64,000 nucleotides of DNA from CAKSHC01 sp045595395 (GCA_045595395.1 JAZOAH010000016.1:128996-192995), one strand, 5' to 3'; numbered from the stretch's first letter, positions 9,023 through 17,561 are shown. Numbers and translations: made by a program. The notes: generated by a model not told the origin, from the sequence alone.

Positions 9023-9511
9023 TTATTTTTCATCCGGATCAATCACCCGTGTACCCGAAACAAGGTCATGCAACATCCGATCGCCTGTGATAAAAAACAA
9101 AATACAACCCAGACCGACGATGCCGACCGACACCAGCAAAAACACCGCTCGCAGTATCGCCTTGGGATACCCCGGCGCCCGTCCGGTCTTGGTATCGACG
9201 ACCCGAATCTTCATACACCGCTGCCCAAAGCTGGCGGAACGCACCCCGCCCACGGTTACCGTAAAATAGACCAAAAAGAGGATCGGCAACAGATAAAAGG
9301 AGATGCCGTACAAAAACTGAAACATGACAAACCATATGCCCAACAATACCAACATGTCTATGGCAAAGGACAGGGCACGGTCACGGAAGGAAACCTCCCG
9401 ATGGGCGGGCGGCAACTCGCCGCCTTCCTGAGTTTGATGGATCGGTGCGCCGCAGACCGGGCAAACCGTATCCCGATCCGATACATCGGCACCGCACTTA
9501 AAGCAAAACAT
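9023..9511 (-). CDS. Zinc-ribbon RDD-family membrane protein
   Basis: The protein has 162 residues. It starts with a short zinc ribbon (MFCFKCGADVSDRDTVCPVCG, two CxxC pairs) followed by an RDD domain with the R-D pair in RDRALSFAIDML, three hydrophobic segments and GQRCMKIRVVD. RDD proteins are small membrane proteins of uncertain role, some linked to transport. The ATG at 9511 is chosen because GGAGGT lies 6 nt upstream; the ATG at 9517 would touch the ribosome site. Transcribed divergently from the next gene. Confidence 0.8.
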   Translation of the reverse strand: MFCFKCGADVSDRDTVCPVCGAPIHQTQEGGELPPAHREVSFRDRALSFAIDMLVLLGIWFVMFQFLYGISFYLLPILFLVYFTVTVGGVRSASFGQRCMKIRVVDTKTGRAPGYPKAILRAVFLLVSVGIVGLGCILFFITGDRMLHDLVSGTRVIDPDEK

Positions 9512-9570
9512 CAGCATACCTCCGAAAAAGTCTATCTCTATTATATCACCTTTTTCCGTCTTGTAAAGCG

Positions 9571-9599
9571 TTGACAAGTGTCGGACAAATGAATAAAAT
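9571..9599 (+). promoter_or_regulatory. Sigma-A promoter of the orphan gene at 9630
   Basis: A perfect TTGACA (9571-9576), a 17-bp spacer and TAAAAT (9594-9599) lie 31 bp upstream of the start codon. Confidence 0.75.
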
Positions 9600-9629
9600 A
9601 AGAATGATAAGTGAGGTGAATGATCCGAC

Positions 9630-10430
9630 ATGGCAAAAACAATATCCTTTGGCCGTCGATTAAGACGAGCCCTGCTGATCACCCTGTTTGTGATTTTGGC
9701 CGGCTGCCTGGTCGGCGCTCTGTTCATTGCTGAGCCGTGGGCATCGGATCAAACGGAGCATACCATCGCCCCCAAAACGACCGACATGGGCCGCTTCGAA
9801 CTGTCCCTGGGCGAAGAATATATTTTTGATATTAAGTTAGGGGCCAATGAGATCATTTCCTCGATCGACTCGGAGCAGCCCGCCGTCATTGAGCCGATCG
9901 GTTACGGCATCCGAGCCAACGGCGCCCGAACCGAAGTCAAAGTCACCGTGACGACGCGAGAAGCCGTTTTATCGGGACAAAGCAATCGCATCGTCTTTTT
10001 CGGGCGTGACTATTCCGAGCCCTATTATCATTTGCGCCGTGCCCTTCGCTCCATGCTTGGCATCAAGAATACCTATACCCTGCCCAGTGAATTGCGGGTG
10101 CTCAACATCTATGATTACCGATTCTTTGTGCCCGACTATCCCATCGAGGAGGCCGGCCAACTTAATATGGAGGTCGGCGGTTACACCGATATATCGCCCA
10201 AGGGCGTAGGCAGTAATATCTACACCCTCATCCAGATCAGCAACACCGACCTGCTTTCAGTCAAGCAACTGGTCACCGACAACGACTACCGCCTGTTCGC
10301 TGCCCAATCCGGAAAGACCGAGGTTATGGTCATGTACGGATTTTATATCAGCGCAACCGATCAAACCAGCAACAAACCCAATCAATTTGTGCCGATCAAA
10401 GCCTCCCTCTACACTGTCACCATTAAATAA
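9630..10430 (+). CDS. Membrane-anchored protein of unknown function
   Basis: I do not recognise this 266-residue protein. A basic N-terminus and one hydrophobic segment (about residues 14-34, containing a possible lipobox-like AGC) suggest an uncleaved anchor or lipoprotein signal, with the rest outside the cell. The outer part is rich in beta-strand-like stretches (FELSLGEEYIFDIKL, ARTEVKVTVTTREAV) and may be an immunoglobulin-like fold. It stands alone, with a near-consensus promoter in front and a bidirectional terminator behind it. Confidence 0.7.
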   Translation: MAKTISFGRRLRRALLITLFVILAGCLVGALFIAEPWASDQTEHTIAPKTTDMGRFELSLGEEYIFDIKLGANEIISSIDSEQPAVIEPIGYGIRANGARTEVKVTVTTREAVLSGQSNRIVFFGRDYSEPYYHLRRALRSMLGIKNTYTLPSELRVLNIYDYRFFVPDYPIEEAGQLNMEVGGYTDISPKGVGSNIYTLIQISNTDLLSVKQLVTDNDYRLFAAQSGKTEVMVMYGFYISATDQTSNKPNQFVPIKASLYTVTIK

Positions 10431-10461
10431 AGAGTCTTCCTGCATGGAAGACTCTTTATTT
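10425..10461. terminator. Bidirectional terminator between convergent genes
   Basis: A perfect 16-bp stem (10425-10440 with 10446-10461) has A/T runs on both sides, serving the orphan gene on plus and the gatD-like gene on minus. Confidence 0.85.
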
Positions 10462-11167
10462 ATTTATGCATAGCCTGTTTAAGAATATCTACCGCACAAA
10501 CATAGCCCATCCACGCCCGGCGATACCACACCACATCCGGATCGGGCAGTTGCTTACCTGCCAGTGTGTCGGCATAATAGTCAAGCAAACCGGGGTTACG
10601 CACCAACAACGGCGCAGCCACTTGGGTTGCCACCAAACCACCCTTACAAATACCCTCCATCGCTCCGACTTTTTTATCGCTGTCGAAGATGATACGCAAA
10701 AAGGCCGGTTCCTGTGTCTGTATCTCCAAAGAACTGTTATAAGCCCCAATGACCTTGTGCTCACAAAACGGGCAATCGGCCAACACTTCGGTATAATGAC
10801 GCTTGTCATGGATCTTTGCCTTGCCCTCAACCAACCCCAAGCCCAGTGTTTCCTTGCCATCCGGCCGAATCACGCTCTGCATCGGCAAAGCCGCTGAGGC
10901 TCCCACAAAGAGCAACTGCTTGCCGGCCTCATAATAGGCCAATAAGGCATCCCGCAACGGCATGAGCTTCTTGGCCGCCGCCAGCATCTTGCTCTCGGTA
11001 CCGGCACCGAAATAGATCAGATCGGCCGAAGATATGGCATCCATCGTCAAAGGTTCAACTGATACCTCTTCCCCGCCCGCCTCGAGATAGGCAGACAGCA
11101 AGCGCAGGTCGGCGTCGCCGCCGTAGAGATTCAGCAGATCAGGAAAAGCGTGTAGAATACGGATCAT
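10460..11167 (-). CDS. GatD-like glutamine amidotransferase-fold protein lacking catalytic residues
   Basis: The 235-residue protein aligns along its length with GatD, the glutaminase partner of MurT in lipid II amidation (LNLYGGDADLRLL, FGAGTESK, RPDGKETLGLGLVEG, LLVRNP). The family's nucleophile elbow reads ICGGYQ, but here it is FVGASA, so the cysteine is Val88. The catalytic histidine of the YLHGP motif is also gone (QVAAP, Ala184). It therefore should not hydrolyse glutamine. It overlaps the MurT-like gene by 4 bp, so the pair is clearly co-expressed. A structural, ammonia-dependent or altered-substrate role is possible. Confidence 0.75.
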   Translation of the reverse strand: MIRILHAFPDLLNLYGGDADLRLLSAYLEAGGEEVSVEPLTMDAISSADLIYFGAGTESKMLAAAKKLMPLRDALLAYYEAGKQLLFVGASAALPMQSVIRPDGKETLGLGLVEGKAKIHDKRHYTEVLADCPFCEHKVIGAYNSSLEIQTQEPAFLRIIFDSDKKVGAMEGICKGGLVATQVAAPLLVRNPGLLDYYADTLAGKQLPDPDVVWYRRAWMGYVCAVDILKQAMHK

Positions 11168-12498
11168 GCCTGCACCTCCTTGAGTCGGGATGTAAACTTG
11201 CCTACATCGGTAAAGCAGGTCATCACATAAATATCGCCCACAGCATTATCTTTCAGATCAGTCATCATCTTGTCCAGATCCGGCTCGACCGTCAGCCGCT
11301 CATCCTTGACACCGGCAAACGTCAAACGCACCGCCAGATCATAGGCAAACTGCCCCGAAACGATCACACGCTTGACACCCTCGGACGCCGCTGACTCAAA
11401 ATCAACGTCCCACAGCCAGGACATATCATTGGCCGCATATTTGCGGCTGAGCTGATCGACAATGAGTACCAGCGTAGCCTCGGTAACGTTGCTCAGTTCA
11501 CTCAGAGCTGCGTTATAGGCCATAGAGTTTTCGTGCTTGGTCAGGGTAAATAAGCCCCGATGTCCCTGCAGAGTAAATTCATGCAGACGGTCGCCGCGAA
11601 TGACGAAATGATCCAGTGCTTCAGCCGCCTTTTCCGGCGTAAAGTCAAAAGCCTTCACAAGCGTTGTATAGGCTGCTGCGATATTGTAGGCAAAGTTGCT
11701 GTTGCACATCTGCGGTGTTATCGCATGAGCGCCATCCAGGATAAAAGCACCGTCTTGAATGGCTGTTATCTCGTGATCGACCGTCCCTCTGGCAAAGCCG
11801 CAGGATGGACATGTGTAGTTTCCGACGTGAGAGAACACCCGACTGTTATAGGTCATTTCTTCATAGCAGACCGGGCAATAAGCCCCGTCACGATAGGCGT
11901 GGCTTGTCCCCTCTTTTTCCGAAAAAACAGAAGCCGATACGCCATAGGAGATGGCCTTACGGCCAACAGCCAAACTAGCAGAAATCGGCTCATCGGCATT
12001 GATGATCAGGGTGGTATCGGCGGGGATTCCCTTGGCCAATTCTTTACGGACAAATTCGCTGTGGCCGTTACGCGTCATCTGATCGCGATAGAGATTGGTG
12101 ATGACCATGTAATCGGGCGTAAACTGCTTAAAGGTATACTGGCAAAACCGCTCGTCGCTTTCGATGAGTGCCATATCGGCCTTGACCTTACCGCCAAGGG
12201 TGCAATGCTGCAAAAACATAGCGGTGACACCTTGGATCTGGTTAGAGCCCTCGGTATTGCAGATCAGGTCGATCCCGGCCTCACGAGCGGCGGCATAGAT
12301 CATTTGCGTGGTCGTTGTTTTGCCGTTGGAGCCGGTGACAACTACCGTTTTCGGCGGCAGCTGCATGCGGCGCAGCAGGTCAGGGCACAATTTTAGTGCC
12401 AATCCACCGGGAAAAGACGATGCGTTACGGCCGAGCATTTTGATGGCCAGCCTGGTCAATTTTCCCGCTATGATGGCAAAACTCATGCGAATATCCAT
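11164..12498 (-). CDS. MurT-like Mur ligase (DUF1727)
   Basis: The 444-residue protein has the Mur ligase ATP loop TGSNGKTTTT at 55-64, NLYRDQMTRNG, a Cys4 zinc ribbon (CPVCYEEMTYN then CPSCGFARG, about residues 205-235), FAYNIAAAYTT, and the DUF1727 stretch MSWLWDVDFE. MurT uses ATP to activate the D-Glu carboxylate of lipid II, and GatD supplies ammonia. The usual KNPxGxNQ motif is changed to KHENSMAYNAA, suggesting a divergent member. The ATG at 12498 has GGAGGA upstream. Given its impaired GatD-like partner, the reaction is uncertain. Confidence 0.8.
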   Translation of the reverse strand: MDIRMSFAIIAGKLTRLAIKMLGRNASSFPGGLALKLCPDLLRRMQLPPKTVVVTGSNGKTTTTQMIYAAAREAGIDLICNTEGSNQIQGVTAMFLQHCTLGGKVKADMALIESDERFCQYTFKQFTPDYMVITNLYRDQMTRNGHSEFVRKELAKGIPADTTLIINADEPISASLAVGRKAISYGVSASVFSEKEGTSHAYRDGAYCPVCYEEMTYNSRVFSHVGNYTCPSCGFARGTVDHEITAIQDGAFILDGAHAITPQMCNSNFAYNIAAAYTTLVKAFDFTPEKAAEALDHFVIRGDRLHEFTLQGHRGLFTLTKHENSMAYNAALSELSNVTEATLVLIVDQLSRKYAANDMSWLWDVDFESAASEGVKRVIVSGQFAYDLAVRLTFAGVKDERLTVEPDLDKMMTDLKDNAVGDIYVMTCFTDVGKFTSRLKEVQA

Positions 12499-12559
12499 CA
12501 ACTTCCTCCAAGAAATTACTGTAATTTATATTATATCTTTCTGTTTGGATTGTCAACAC

Positions 12560-12588
12560 TTGCATTTCCAAATGTTTTAAGGTAGAAT
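12560..12588 (+). promoter_or_regulatory. Sigma-A promoter of coaX
   Basis: TTGCAT (12560-12565), a 17-bp spacer and TAGAAT (12583-12588) precede coaX by 29 bp. Confidence 0.65.
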
Positions 12589-12617
12589 ATACCTACATAT
12601 CGAAAGGAGTGGCCTAT

Positions 12618-13382
12618 ATGATCCTGACCATTGATGTGGGAAACAGCAATATCGTAGTCGGTGCCTTTGACGGCGACACCCTCGCCTTTTCGGCTCGGCT
12701 CAATACAGAGAAGAAGCGGCTGAGCGATGAGTATGCCATCGACTTGCGCAACATCTTTGCTCTGTACGGCGCCAACCGCACGGTGGAAGGGGCCATTCTT
12801 TCTTCGGTCGTACCGGGTCTGACACCGGTGCTGCGCCGTGCTGTTAAGCTGGTTTTTGATCTGGACTGTCTGGTCGTCGGCCCCGGCATTAAGACGGGCA
12901 TGAACATCCGCATCGACAACCCCTCGCAGCTGGGCAGTGACATTCTGGCCGATGCCGTCGGTGCCTACACCCAATACCCCGGCCCTATCGTCATCTTTGA
13001 CCTGGGCACGGCATCTACCATTTCGGTTACCGATGAAACGGGAAGCATCCTCGGCGGTGCCATTTTGCCGGGCGTGACCCTCTCTCTCAATGCGCTGTCA
13101 CAAATGGCAGCACAGCTGCCCGAGATCAGCATGGAGCCGCCCAAAGACATTATCGGCACAAACACCATTGATTCCATGCGTTCGGGCATCCTCTTTGGCA
13201 ATGCATCTATGATCGACGGCATGATCGACCGACTGACCGAGCGGCTGGGCAAAGAGCCGACTGTGGTCGCCACCGGCGGCATTGCCGAAACGATCGTGCC
13301 CCACTGCCGCCACAACATTATTTTGGATCCGGCCCTGCAGCTCAAAGGCCTGCTCCATCTTTACCGCAAGAACCGCTCCTAA
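12618..13382 (+). CDS. coaX: Type III pantothenate kinase
   Basis: CoaX phosphorylates pantothenate, the first step of coenzyme A synthesis. The 254-residue protein has the N-terminal phosphate loop ITIDVGNSN-type sequence (TIDVGNSNI at 4-12), IFDLGTASTISV and GGAILPGVTLSLNAL, all diagnostic of this ASKHA-fold kinase. The ATG at 12618 is used because AAGGAG lies 8 nt upstream; an upstream GTG overlaps that site. The next gene encodes a vitamin-type transporter subunit, a natural partner. Confidence 0.95.
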   Translation: MILTIDVGNSNIVVGAFDGDTLAFSARLNTEKKRLSDEYAIDLRNIFALYGANRTVEGAILSSVVPGLTPVLRRAVKLVFDLDCLVVGPGIKTGMNIRIDNPSQLGSDILADAVGAYTQYPGPIVIFDLGTASTISVTDETGSILGGAILPGVTLSLNALSQMAAQLPEISMEPPKDIIGTNTIDSMRSGILFGNASMIDGMIDRLTERLGKEPTVVATGGIAETIVPHCRHNIILDPALQLKGLLHLYRKNRS

Positions 13383-13444
13383 CGGGCGTTCTCAAATAAA
13401 TATGCGCTGCATCCGCAAACGGAGCAGCAGCAGGAGGTATTCAT

Positions 13445-14065
13445 ATGAGCACAAAAACAAGACACGACTGGCTGTTATGGCTGGTACAAGTAGCCATTCT
13501 GGCGACAATTGTAGCGGTAATGAACTTTACACCGCTTGGCATGCTTCGACTGGGCGTGGTTGAGATCACCTTTATGATGATCCCGGTCATCATCGGAGCT
13601 ATTGTATGCGGCCCGGGGGCCGGCGCTTTACTGGGCGCTGAATTCGGTTTCTTCAGTTTTTGGACCTGCATTGATGCCAGCAGTGTTTTTGGCGCCACCC
13701 TTTTGGGAATCAACCCATGGTTTACTGCTTTGGTCTGCTTTGCCCCTCGTATTTTTATGGGCTGGGCCTGCGGCATGATCTTCCGTGGATTATACCGCAA
13801 CCACGTCCCGAAATTCTGGAGTTTTTCCCTCTCAGGGCTGAGCGGCGCACTGCTTAACACCCTTGGGTTTACCGGACTTCTTGTTCTCTTCTTTTGGAAT
13901 AGTGGATACATTCAAAGCCTGGCCGCCGGCAAAAACATTTTCGGGTTCCTCATTGCCTTTGTCGGTCTCAACGGACTTGTTGAAGCCGTTGTCTGCACGA
14001 TATTGGCCGCCACTATCAGCCGAGCCCTTCTCCCCTTCATTAAAATCACACCAAAAGAAAAATAA
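13445..14065 (+). CDS. ECF transporter S component, probably for pantothenate
   Basis: The 206-residue membrane protein has about six hydrophobic segments and the S-component feel of ECF transporters: LGMLRLGVVEITFMMIPVII and a long GAGALLGAEFGFFSF segment. S components bind a vitamin and dock to a shared EcfAAT module, which is not in the window. Its place 62 bp after coaX on the same strand suggests pantothenate (PanT-like) as substrate; this is inferred from neighbourhood only. Confidence 0.75.
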   Translation: MSTKTRHDWLLWLVQVAILATIVAVMNFTPLGMLRLGVVEITFMMIPVIIGAIVCGPGAGALLGAEFGFFSFWTCIDASSVFGATLLGINPWFTALVCFAPRIFMGWACGMIFRGLYRNHVPKFWSFSLSGLSGALLNTLGFTGLLVLFFWNSGYIQSLAAGKNIFGFLIAFVGLNGLVEAVVCTILAATISRALLPFIKITPKEK

Positions 14066-14094
14066 TGTGTTGCTTTCGCTCTTAGGATTTTGCA

Positions 14095-14126
14095 AAAGAC
14101 CCGACATATCATGTCGGGTCTTTTTT
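14095..14126 (+). terminator. Terminator after the ECF S component gene
   Basis: An 11-bp stem (14097-14107 with 14111-14121) is followed by six T. Confidence 0.8.
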
Positions 14127-14128
14127 GC

Positions 14129-14161
14129 AAAAAAAACGCCGCTACGAATTTCGTAGCGGCG
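14129..14161 (-). terminator. Terminator of the tRNA-Trp/tRNA-Thr unit
   Basis: A perfect 11-bp GC-rich stem (14137-14147 with 14151-14161) is followed by a T run on the minus strand, directly after the tRNA-Thr 3' end. Confidence 0.8.
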
Positions 14162-14237
14162 TGGAGCTGATAACCAGATTCGAACTGGTGACCTCATCCT
14201 TACCAAGGATGTGCTCTACCTACTGAGCTATATCAGC
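14162..14237 (-). tRNA. tRNA-Thr(GGT)
   Basis: A 76-nt cloverleaf with encoded CCA. The 7-bp acceptor stem is GCTGATA with TATCAGC, and the anticodon loop TTGGTAA carries GGT. It is downstream of tRNA-Trp in a shared transcript. Confidence 0.95.
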
Positions 14238-14272
14238 AAGTCGGAGACCTACTAGATTTCGGCCCCCACAAA

Positions 14273-14348
14273 TGGCAGGGGCAGAAGGGATCGAACCCTC
14301 GGCACTCGGTTTTGGAGACCGATGCTCTACCAGCTGAGCTATACCCCT
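14273..14348 (-). tRNA. tRNA-Trp(CCA)
   Basis: A 76-nt cloverleaf with encoded CCA. The acceptor stem starts AGGGGTA and the anticodon loop CTCCAAA carries CCA. It is the first gene of the two-tRNA unit. Confidence 0.95.
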
Positions 14349-14375
14349 GTATAGCATCTCTCTTGACGCTCGTTT

Positions 14376-14404
14376 ATTATACAATATGCGATTGGGCTTG
14401 TCAA
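14376..14404 (-). promoter_or_regulatory. Consensus sigma-A promoter of the tRNA-Trp/tRNA-Thr unit
   Basis: On the minus strand a perfect TTGACA (14399-14404) and a perfect TATAAT (14376-14381) are separated by 17 bp, as expected for a strong stable-RNA promoter. Confidence 0.85.
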
Positions 14405-14414
14405 TAGATTTTTG

Positions 14415-14447
14415 TCAAAAAAGAGGGCGTTTTGCCCTCTTTTTTTT
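14415..14447. terminator. Terminator after the glycosyltransferase gene
   Basis: An 8-bp stem (14421-14428 with 14434-14441) is flanked by A and T runs and so can work in either direction; on the minus strand it ends the glycosyltransferase transcript. Confidence 0.75.
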
Positions 14448-15744
14448 ACTTATTTTTCAGTTGTTTGACCTTTTCCAGAATCGGATCGGGCGGCACATCT
14501 TCAACATTACCCATATCCTTAGTGCTGCTGTGCGGAATGGTCTTCCATTCGGTTTTCGGGCACAAAATAGCGCTCACGGCGATGAAGCATGTGGGCAGGA
14601 TGAATATCGGGAAAGCCAAAATACTGCGCCACATACGCCATACGGGCTTCTTATCGGCCGCCAATCCAAAGGCCGCAAGGGCGGCGATGCCCAGTACGGC
14701 CACAACCGGAATAGCCAGCATCAGACACAGTACCTTGTCGGGCACACCCGACAGGATCAGCAATCCGGCATAAGGAATAAAGGAAAACAGCATAGCCGTC
14801 TGCGAGATAGGCAGCATCAGAAAGCAGAGAATATCAAACCCATCAACAAAGTTGGTCTTCATGCGTTGACATGCTTGTTTCCACAATTTGGAGAAGCACT
14901 GCACCCCGCCGACCTCCCAGCGTCGGAACTGCGAGAAGAAAAAGCGAGCTTTCGTAGGCTGCTCATCATAAAATTTGGCATCCTGCAGCAGGCCGATCTT
15001 GTAGCCTTTCATGCGTGCCAGACAGGAGAATTCCCCATCCTCGGTCATGGTTGAGGTCTGCCAACCGTTCTTGAGTATCTCACTTCGCACGGCAAAGCCT
15101 GTGCCGTAGATCATACAAGACATGCCGTTGCTGCAACGCACCCCGTTATACATCCGCATGACCAGCGACCAAAAAATATCATAACAACCGCTGACCACCG
15201 AGTCAAAGGGGTTCTTGGCGGTGCGCCAACCGCTCACGACATCCAGCCCGCTGTTAAAGCCATCGCTGAACTTTTGCATGAAATCGGGCGGCAGCAGATT
15301 ATCGGCATCAATGACCAAATAGGCATCAAACATGTCGGCATAGGCGGTGTTGATATGGGCGGTGAGCATTTCCAGAGCAAAGCCTTTGCCCTTTCTTACC
15401 TCATCAAAACGCTCCAGCACCTCACAACCCTTGGCTCGTGCTACTCCTGCCGTATCGTCGGTACAGTTGTCAGCAACGCAAAATATTTTATATTTGTCCT
15501 GCGGATATTGCTGTGCATGAATAGAATCGAGCAGTTTGCCGATGACCTCAGCCTCATTACGGGCGCAGATAAGCACGGCGAAGGAATGATCCTTGCCCTC
15601 TTTTCTTTTCGGCTTGCGAAGCGGCAAAAAACCACGAACACCATGAATGACCTGCCAAGCCATAGTCGGCACCCAAAGGACTGCGAACAGCCCTATCATT
15701 ACAACACAGATTACCGGGAGCACTTGATACAGAAAAATTTCCAT
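14446..15744 (-). CDS. Family 2 glycosyltransferase, membrane-bound
   Basis: The 432-residue protein has one N-terminal membrane helix (about 5-27), a GT-A catalytic domain with ICARNEAEVIG, VIDADN (the DxD metal site), MTEDGEF and the processive-type QFRRW motif, and then three or four C-terminal membrane helices. This layout matches processive GT2 enzymes of the cellulose/hyaluronan synthase type that polymerise and extrude a polysaccharide. The sugar is unknown. The ATG at 15744 has AAGGAAAGGGGG upstream. It is a single-gene unit. Confidence 0.85.
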   Translation of the reverse strand: MEIFLYQVLPVICVVMIGLFAVLWVPTMAWQVIHGVRGFLPLRKPKRKEGKDHSFAVLICARNEAEVIGKLLDSIHAQQYPQDKYKIFCVADNCTDDTAGVARAKGCEVLERFDEVRKGKGFALEMLTAHINTAYADMFDAYLVIDADNLLPPDFMQKFSDGFNSGLDVVSGWRTAKNPFDSVVSGCYDIFWSLVMRMYNGVRCSNGMSCMIYGTGFAVRSEILKNGWQTSTMTEDGEFSCLARMKGYKIGLLQDAKFYDEQPTKARFFFSQFRRWEVGGVQCFSKLWKQACQRMKTNFVDGFDILCFLMLPISQTAMLFSFIPYAGLLILSGVPDKVLCLMLAIPVVAVLGIAALAAFGLAADKKPVWRMWRSILAFPIFILPTCFIAVSAILCPKTEWKTIPHSSTKDMGNVEDVPPDPILEKVKQLKNK

Positions 15745-15860
15745 ATGCGTTTCCCCCTTTCCTTTATATAGTAAGTATACCATCAAACGCATGATTTGTC
15801 GAGCCGTTTTTTGGATAGTTTGCCTAAATCGAGCAAAAACTATCCATCGAGGTGATATAT

Positions 15861-16019
15861 ATGCCAAAGAAAAAGCAGATCAAACTTCCTCCCCGAGAAC
15901 AGGCCTACGAGACCTATGCCTTGGCCGATCAAAAAAGGCTCACGCCTTGGGGAACGTCCATTCCCACCGAGAGCGGCGTTGAGCAAATGCGTGAGTGGAA
16001 TGAGGAAAACAAGCTATAA
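15861..16019 (+). CDS. Small DUF3787-like protein
   Basis: This 52-residue reading frame starts with ATG behind a GAGGTGA ribosome site 7 nt upstream and ends just before a strong terminator. It has a basic start (MPKKKQIKLP) and a C-terminal half (TPWGTSIPTESGVEQMREWN) that resembles the SIPSE...EAKEWVDEN pattern of DUF3787, a small protein family common in Clostridia with no known function. Ribosome site, terminator and this likeness together support a real gene. Confidence 0.65.
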   Translation: MPKKKQIKLPPREQAYETYALADQKRLTPWGTSIPTESGVEQMREWNEENKL

Positions 16020-16050
16020 AAAAGGGATGCCGTCAGGCATCCCTTTTCCT
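16018..16050. terminator. Bidirectional terminator
   Basis: An 11-bp stem (16021-16031 with 16036-16046) is flanked by A and T runs between the convergent DUF3787-like and foldase genes. Confidence 0.8.
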
Positions 16051-16052
16051 AT

Positions 16053-17561
16053 TTACTGAACTTCGAGAGCGCTGATCAGATCATTCTCGATCTGTACCGA
16101 GGTCGCCTTTTTCAGTTCCTCATACTTAGCCTCATAGGCCTCCGACAAGAGCGTAGAGCGAACATTGGTCTGCCATCTGGGCAGATCATCGCCTACAAAA
16201 TACATCACATGAGTACCGTATTCGGTATCGACCAGGCCGGTATCCCCGCTCTGACGAGCCTCATCAAAGCACCAGTCGTTGAAGGTCTCGACCATCTGAC
16301 CGGCATATACGCCCTGATACAGTCCGCCGTTGTAGTAGTTGCTGTCCTCGGTATGAAGCATAGCCAGTTCGGCAAAGGCCTGCTCGGTCTTGTCGCCCTT
16401 GAGCCACTGATCGTAATAACCCTGAGCCACATCATGAGCCTGTTGCGCCGTGACCGATCCCTCAACAACACTGACCAACAGATGACGGACCGAAACCGTT
16501 TCTTCTTGCTGGAGATATTTCGCCTTATCCAAGACATAGACACTATAGGTGTTTGCCTCTTCGTCGTGGAACATCTTCACCGCACCGACGGCCGTGCTAT
16601 CGGCGAAGATCCACTTGATGGCTTCGCTGTCCTTGTTGTAAGCGGCAGCTGTCGCCTTGTAGGTATCGACGCTCGTATGGTCCCCATCTTCGTGGCCTTC
16701 GTGATCGGCATGGGTCGCCTTCAGGTAGGCATCCAGTTTGGTTTTGAAATCTTCCACACCGGTAGCGGCAGCCAACTTGTCAGCCTCAGCCTTGGCAGCC
16801 GACTGCGTTACGGCGCCTTCTGCCAATTTTTCTCCCTCTTTGGCTTCCTGATAGGAGAAGGTAAAACTATAATAATCCGCCTTCAGAACATTGAGCGGAT
16901 CTTTATCATAGTAGGCCTGGATCTCTTCGACCGTCGGTGTTAATTCACCTTCCAGCACCAACTGATACTTGGTGGCAAGCATAGACAGCGTTACACAATC
17001 GATCACATCTTGTTTTTTCACACCCTGTGCATACTGACCGACGTTAGTGTAAGACTGTTCGGCACGATCATCAGCGGCTTTCTTTTCGACATCGGTCAAT
17101 GCCACGCCGTTAGCATTGGCATCTTCGCACAAAACCAAGAGCTTTTCCGCATCTTCTTTGGCCGCATCGGCAAAATACTCAAACCAAGTGATGGTATTGT
17201 TTTCCGAATCGGTGGTGTACTGATCCTTCAGAGCCTTAGCGGTATCCAGCCCCGTATAGGACAGATAGTCACCATAGGTGTTGAGATAGTTGGCGTATTG
17301 ACTAAAGATGAAATAACTCATCATGCTGCCGTTTACCTCAAAATTGTCGGTCTTCATCACGATCTGTGCACGTTGGGCAGCACCCGAGTTGCGATAAACA
17401 TTGATCCCAACCAAGGTACCGATTCCTGCCAACAGTGCGACAACAACGGCCAGCGAGATGATCAGATTGATTTTTTGCTGTTTTTTCTTTGCCTGCTCAC
17501 GCTCGAGCGCAGCGGCTTTCTTTTCCGCATAATTAATGCGGCTTCTTGCACCTTTTCCCAT
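16053..17561 (-). CDS. Membrane-anchored peptidyl-prolyl isomerase (SurA/PrsA-like foldase)
   Basis: The 502-residue protein has a basic coiled N-terminus, one membrane helix (about 31-53), a SurA_N-like helical part and a parvulin (rotamase) domain in the C-terminal third (VSVRHLLVSV, GGLYQGVYAGQMVETFNDW, DTGLVDTEYGTHVMYF). Such proteins help exported proteins fold outside the membrane. No lipobox is seen, so it is anchored by the helix and not a PrsA lipoprotein. A His/Asp-rich insert (HADHEGHEDGDH) lies in the middle and could bind metal. Confidence 0.8.
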   Translation of the reverse strand: MGKGARSRINYAEKKAAALEREQAKKKQQKINLIISLAVVVALLAGIGTLVGINVYRNSGAAQRAQIVMKTDNFEVNGSMMSYFIFSQYANYLNTYGDYLSYTGLDTAKALKDQYTTDSENNTITWFEYFADAAKEDAEKLLVLCEDANANGVALTDVEKKAADDRAEQSYTNVGQYAQGVKKQDVIDCVTLSMLATKYQLVLEGELTPTVEEIQAYYDKDPLNVLKADYYSFTFSYQEAKEGEKLAEGAVTQSAAKAEADKLAAATGVEDFKTKLDAYLKATHADHEGHEDGDHTSVDTYKATAAAYNKDSEAIKWIFADSTAVGAVKMFHDEEANTYSVYVLDKAKYLQQEETVSVRHLLVSVVEGSVTAQQAHDVAQGYYDQWLKGDKTEQAFAELAMLHTEDSNYYNGGLYQGVYAGQMVETFNDWCFDEARQSGDTGLVDTEYGTHVMYFVGDDLPRWQTNVRSTLLSEAYEAKYEELKKATSVQIENDLISALEVQ

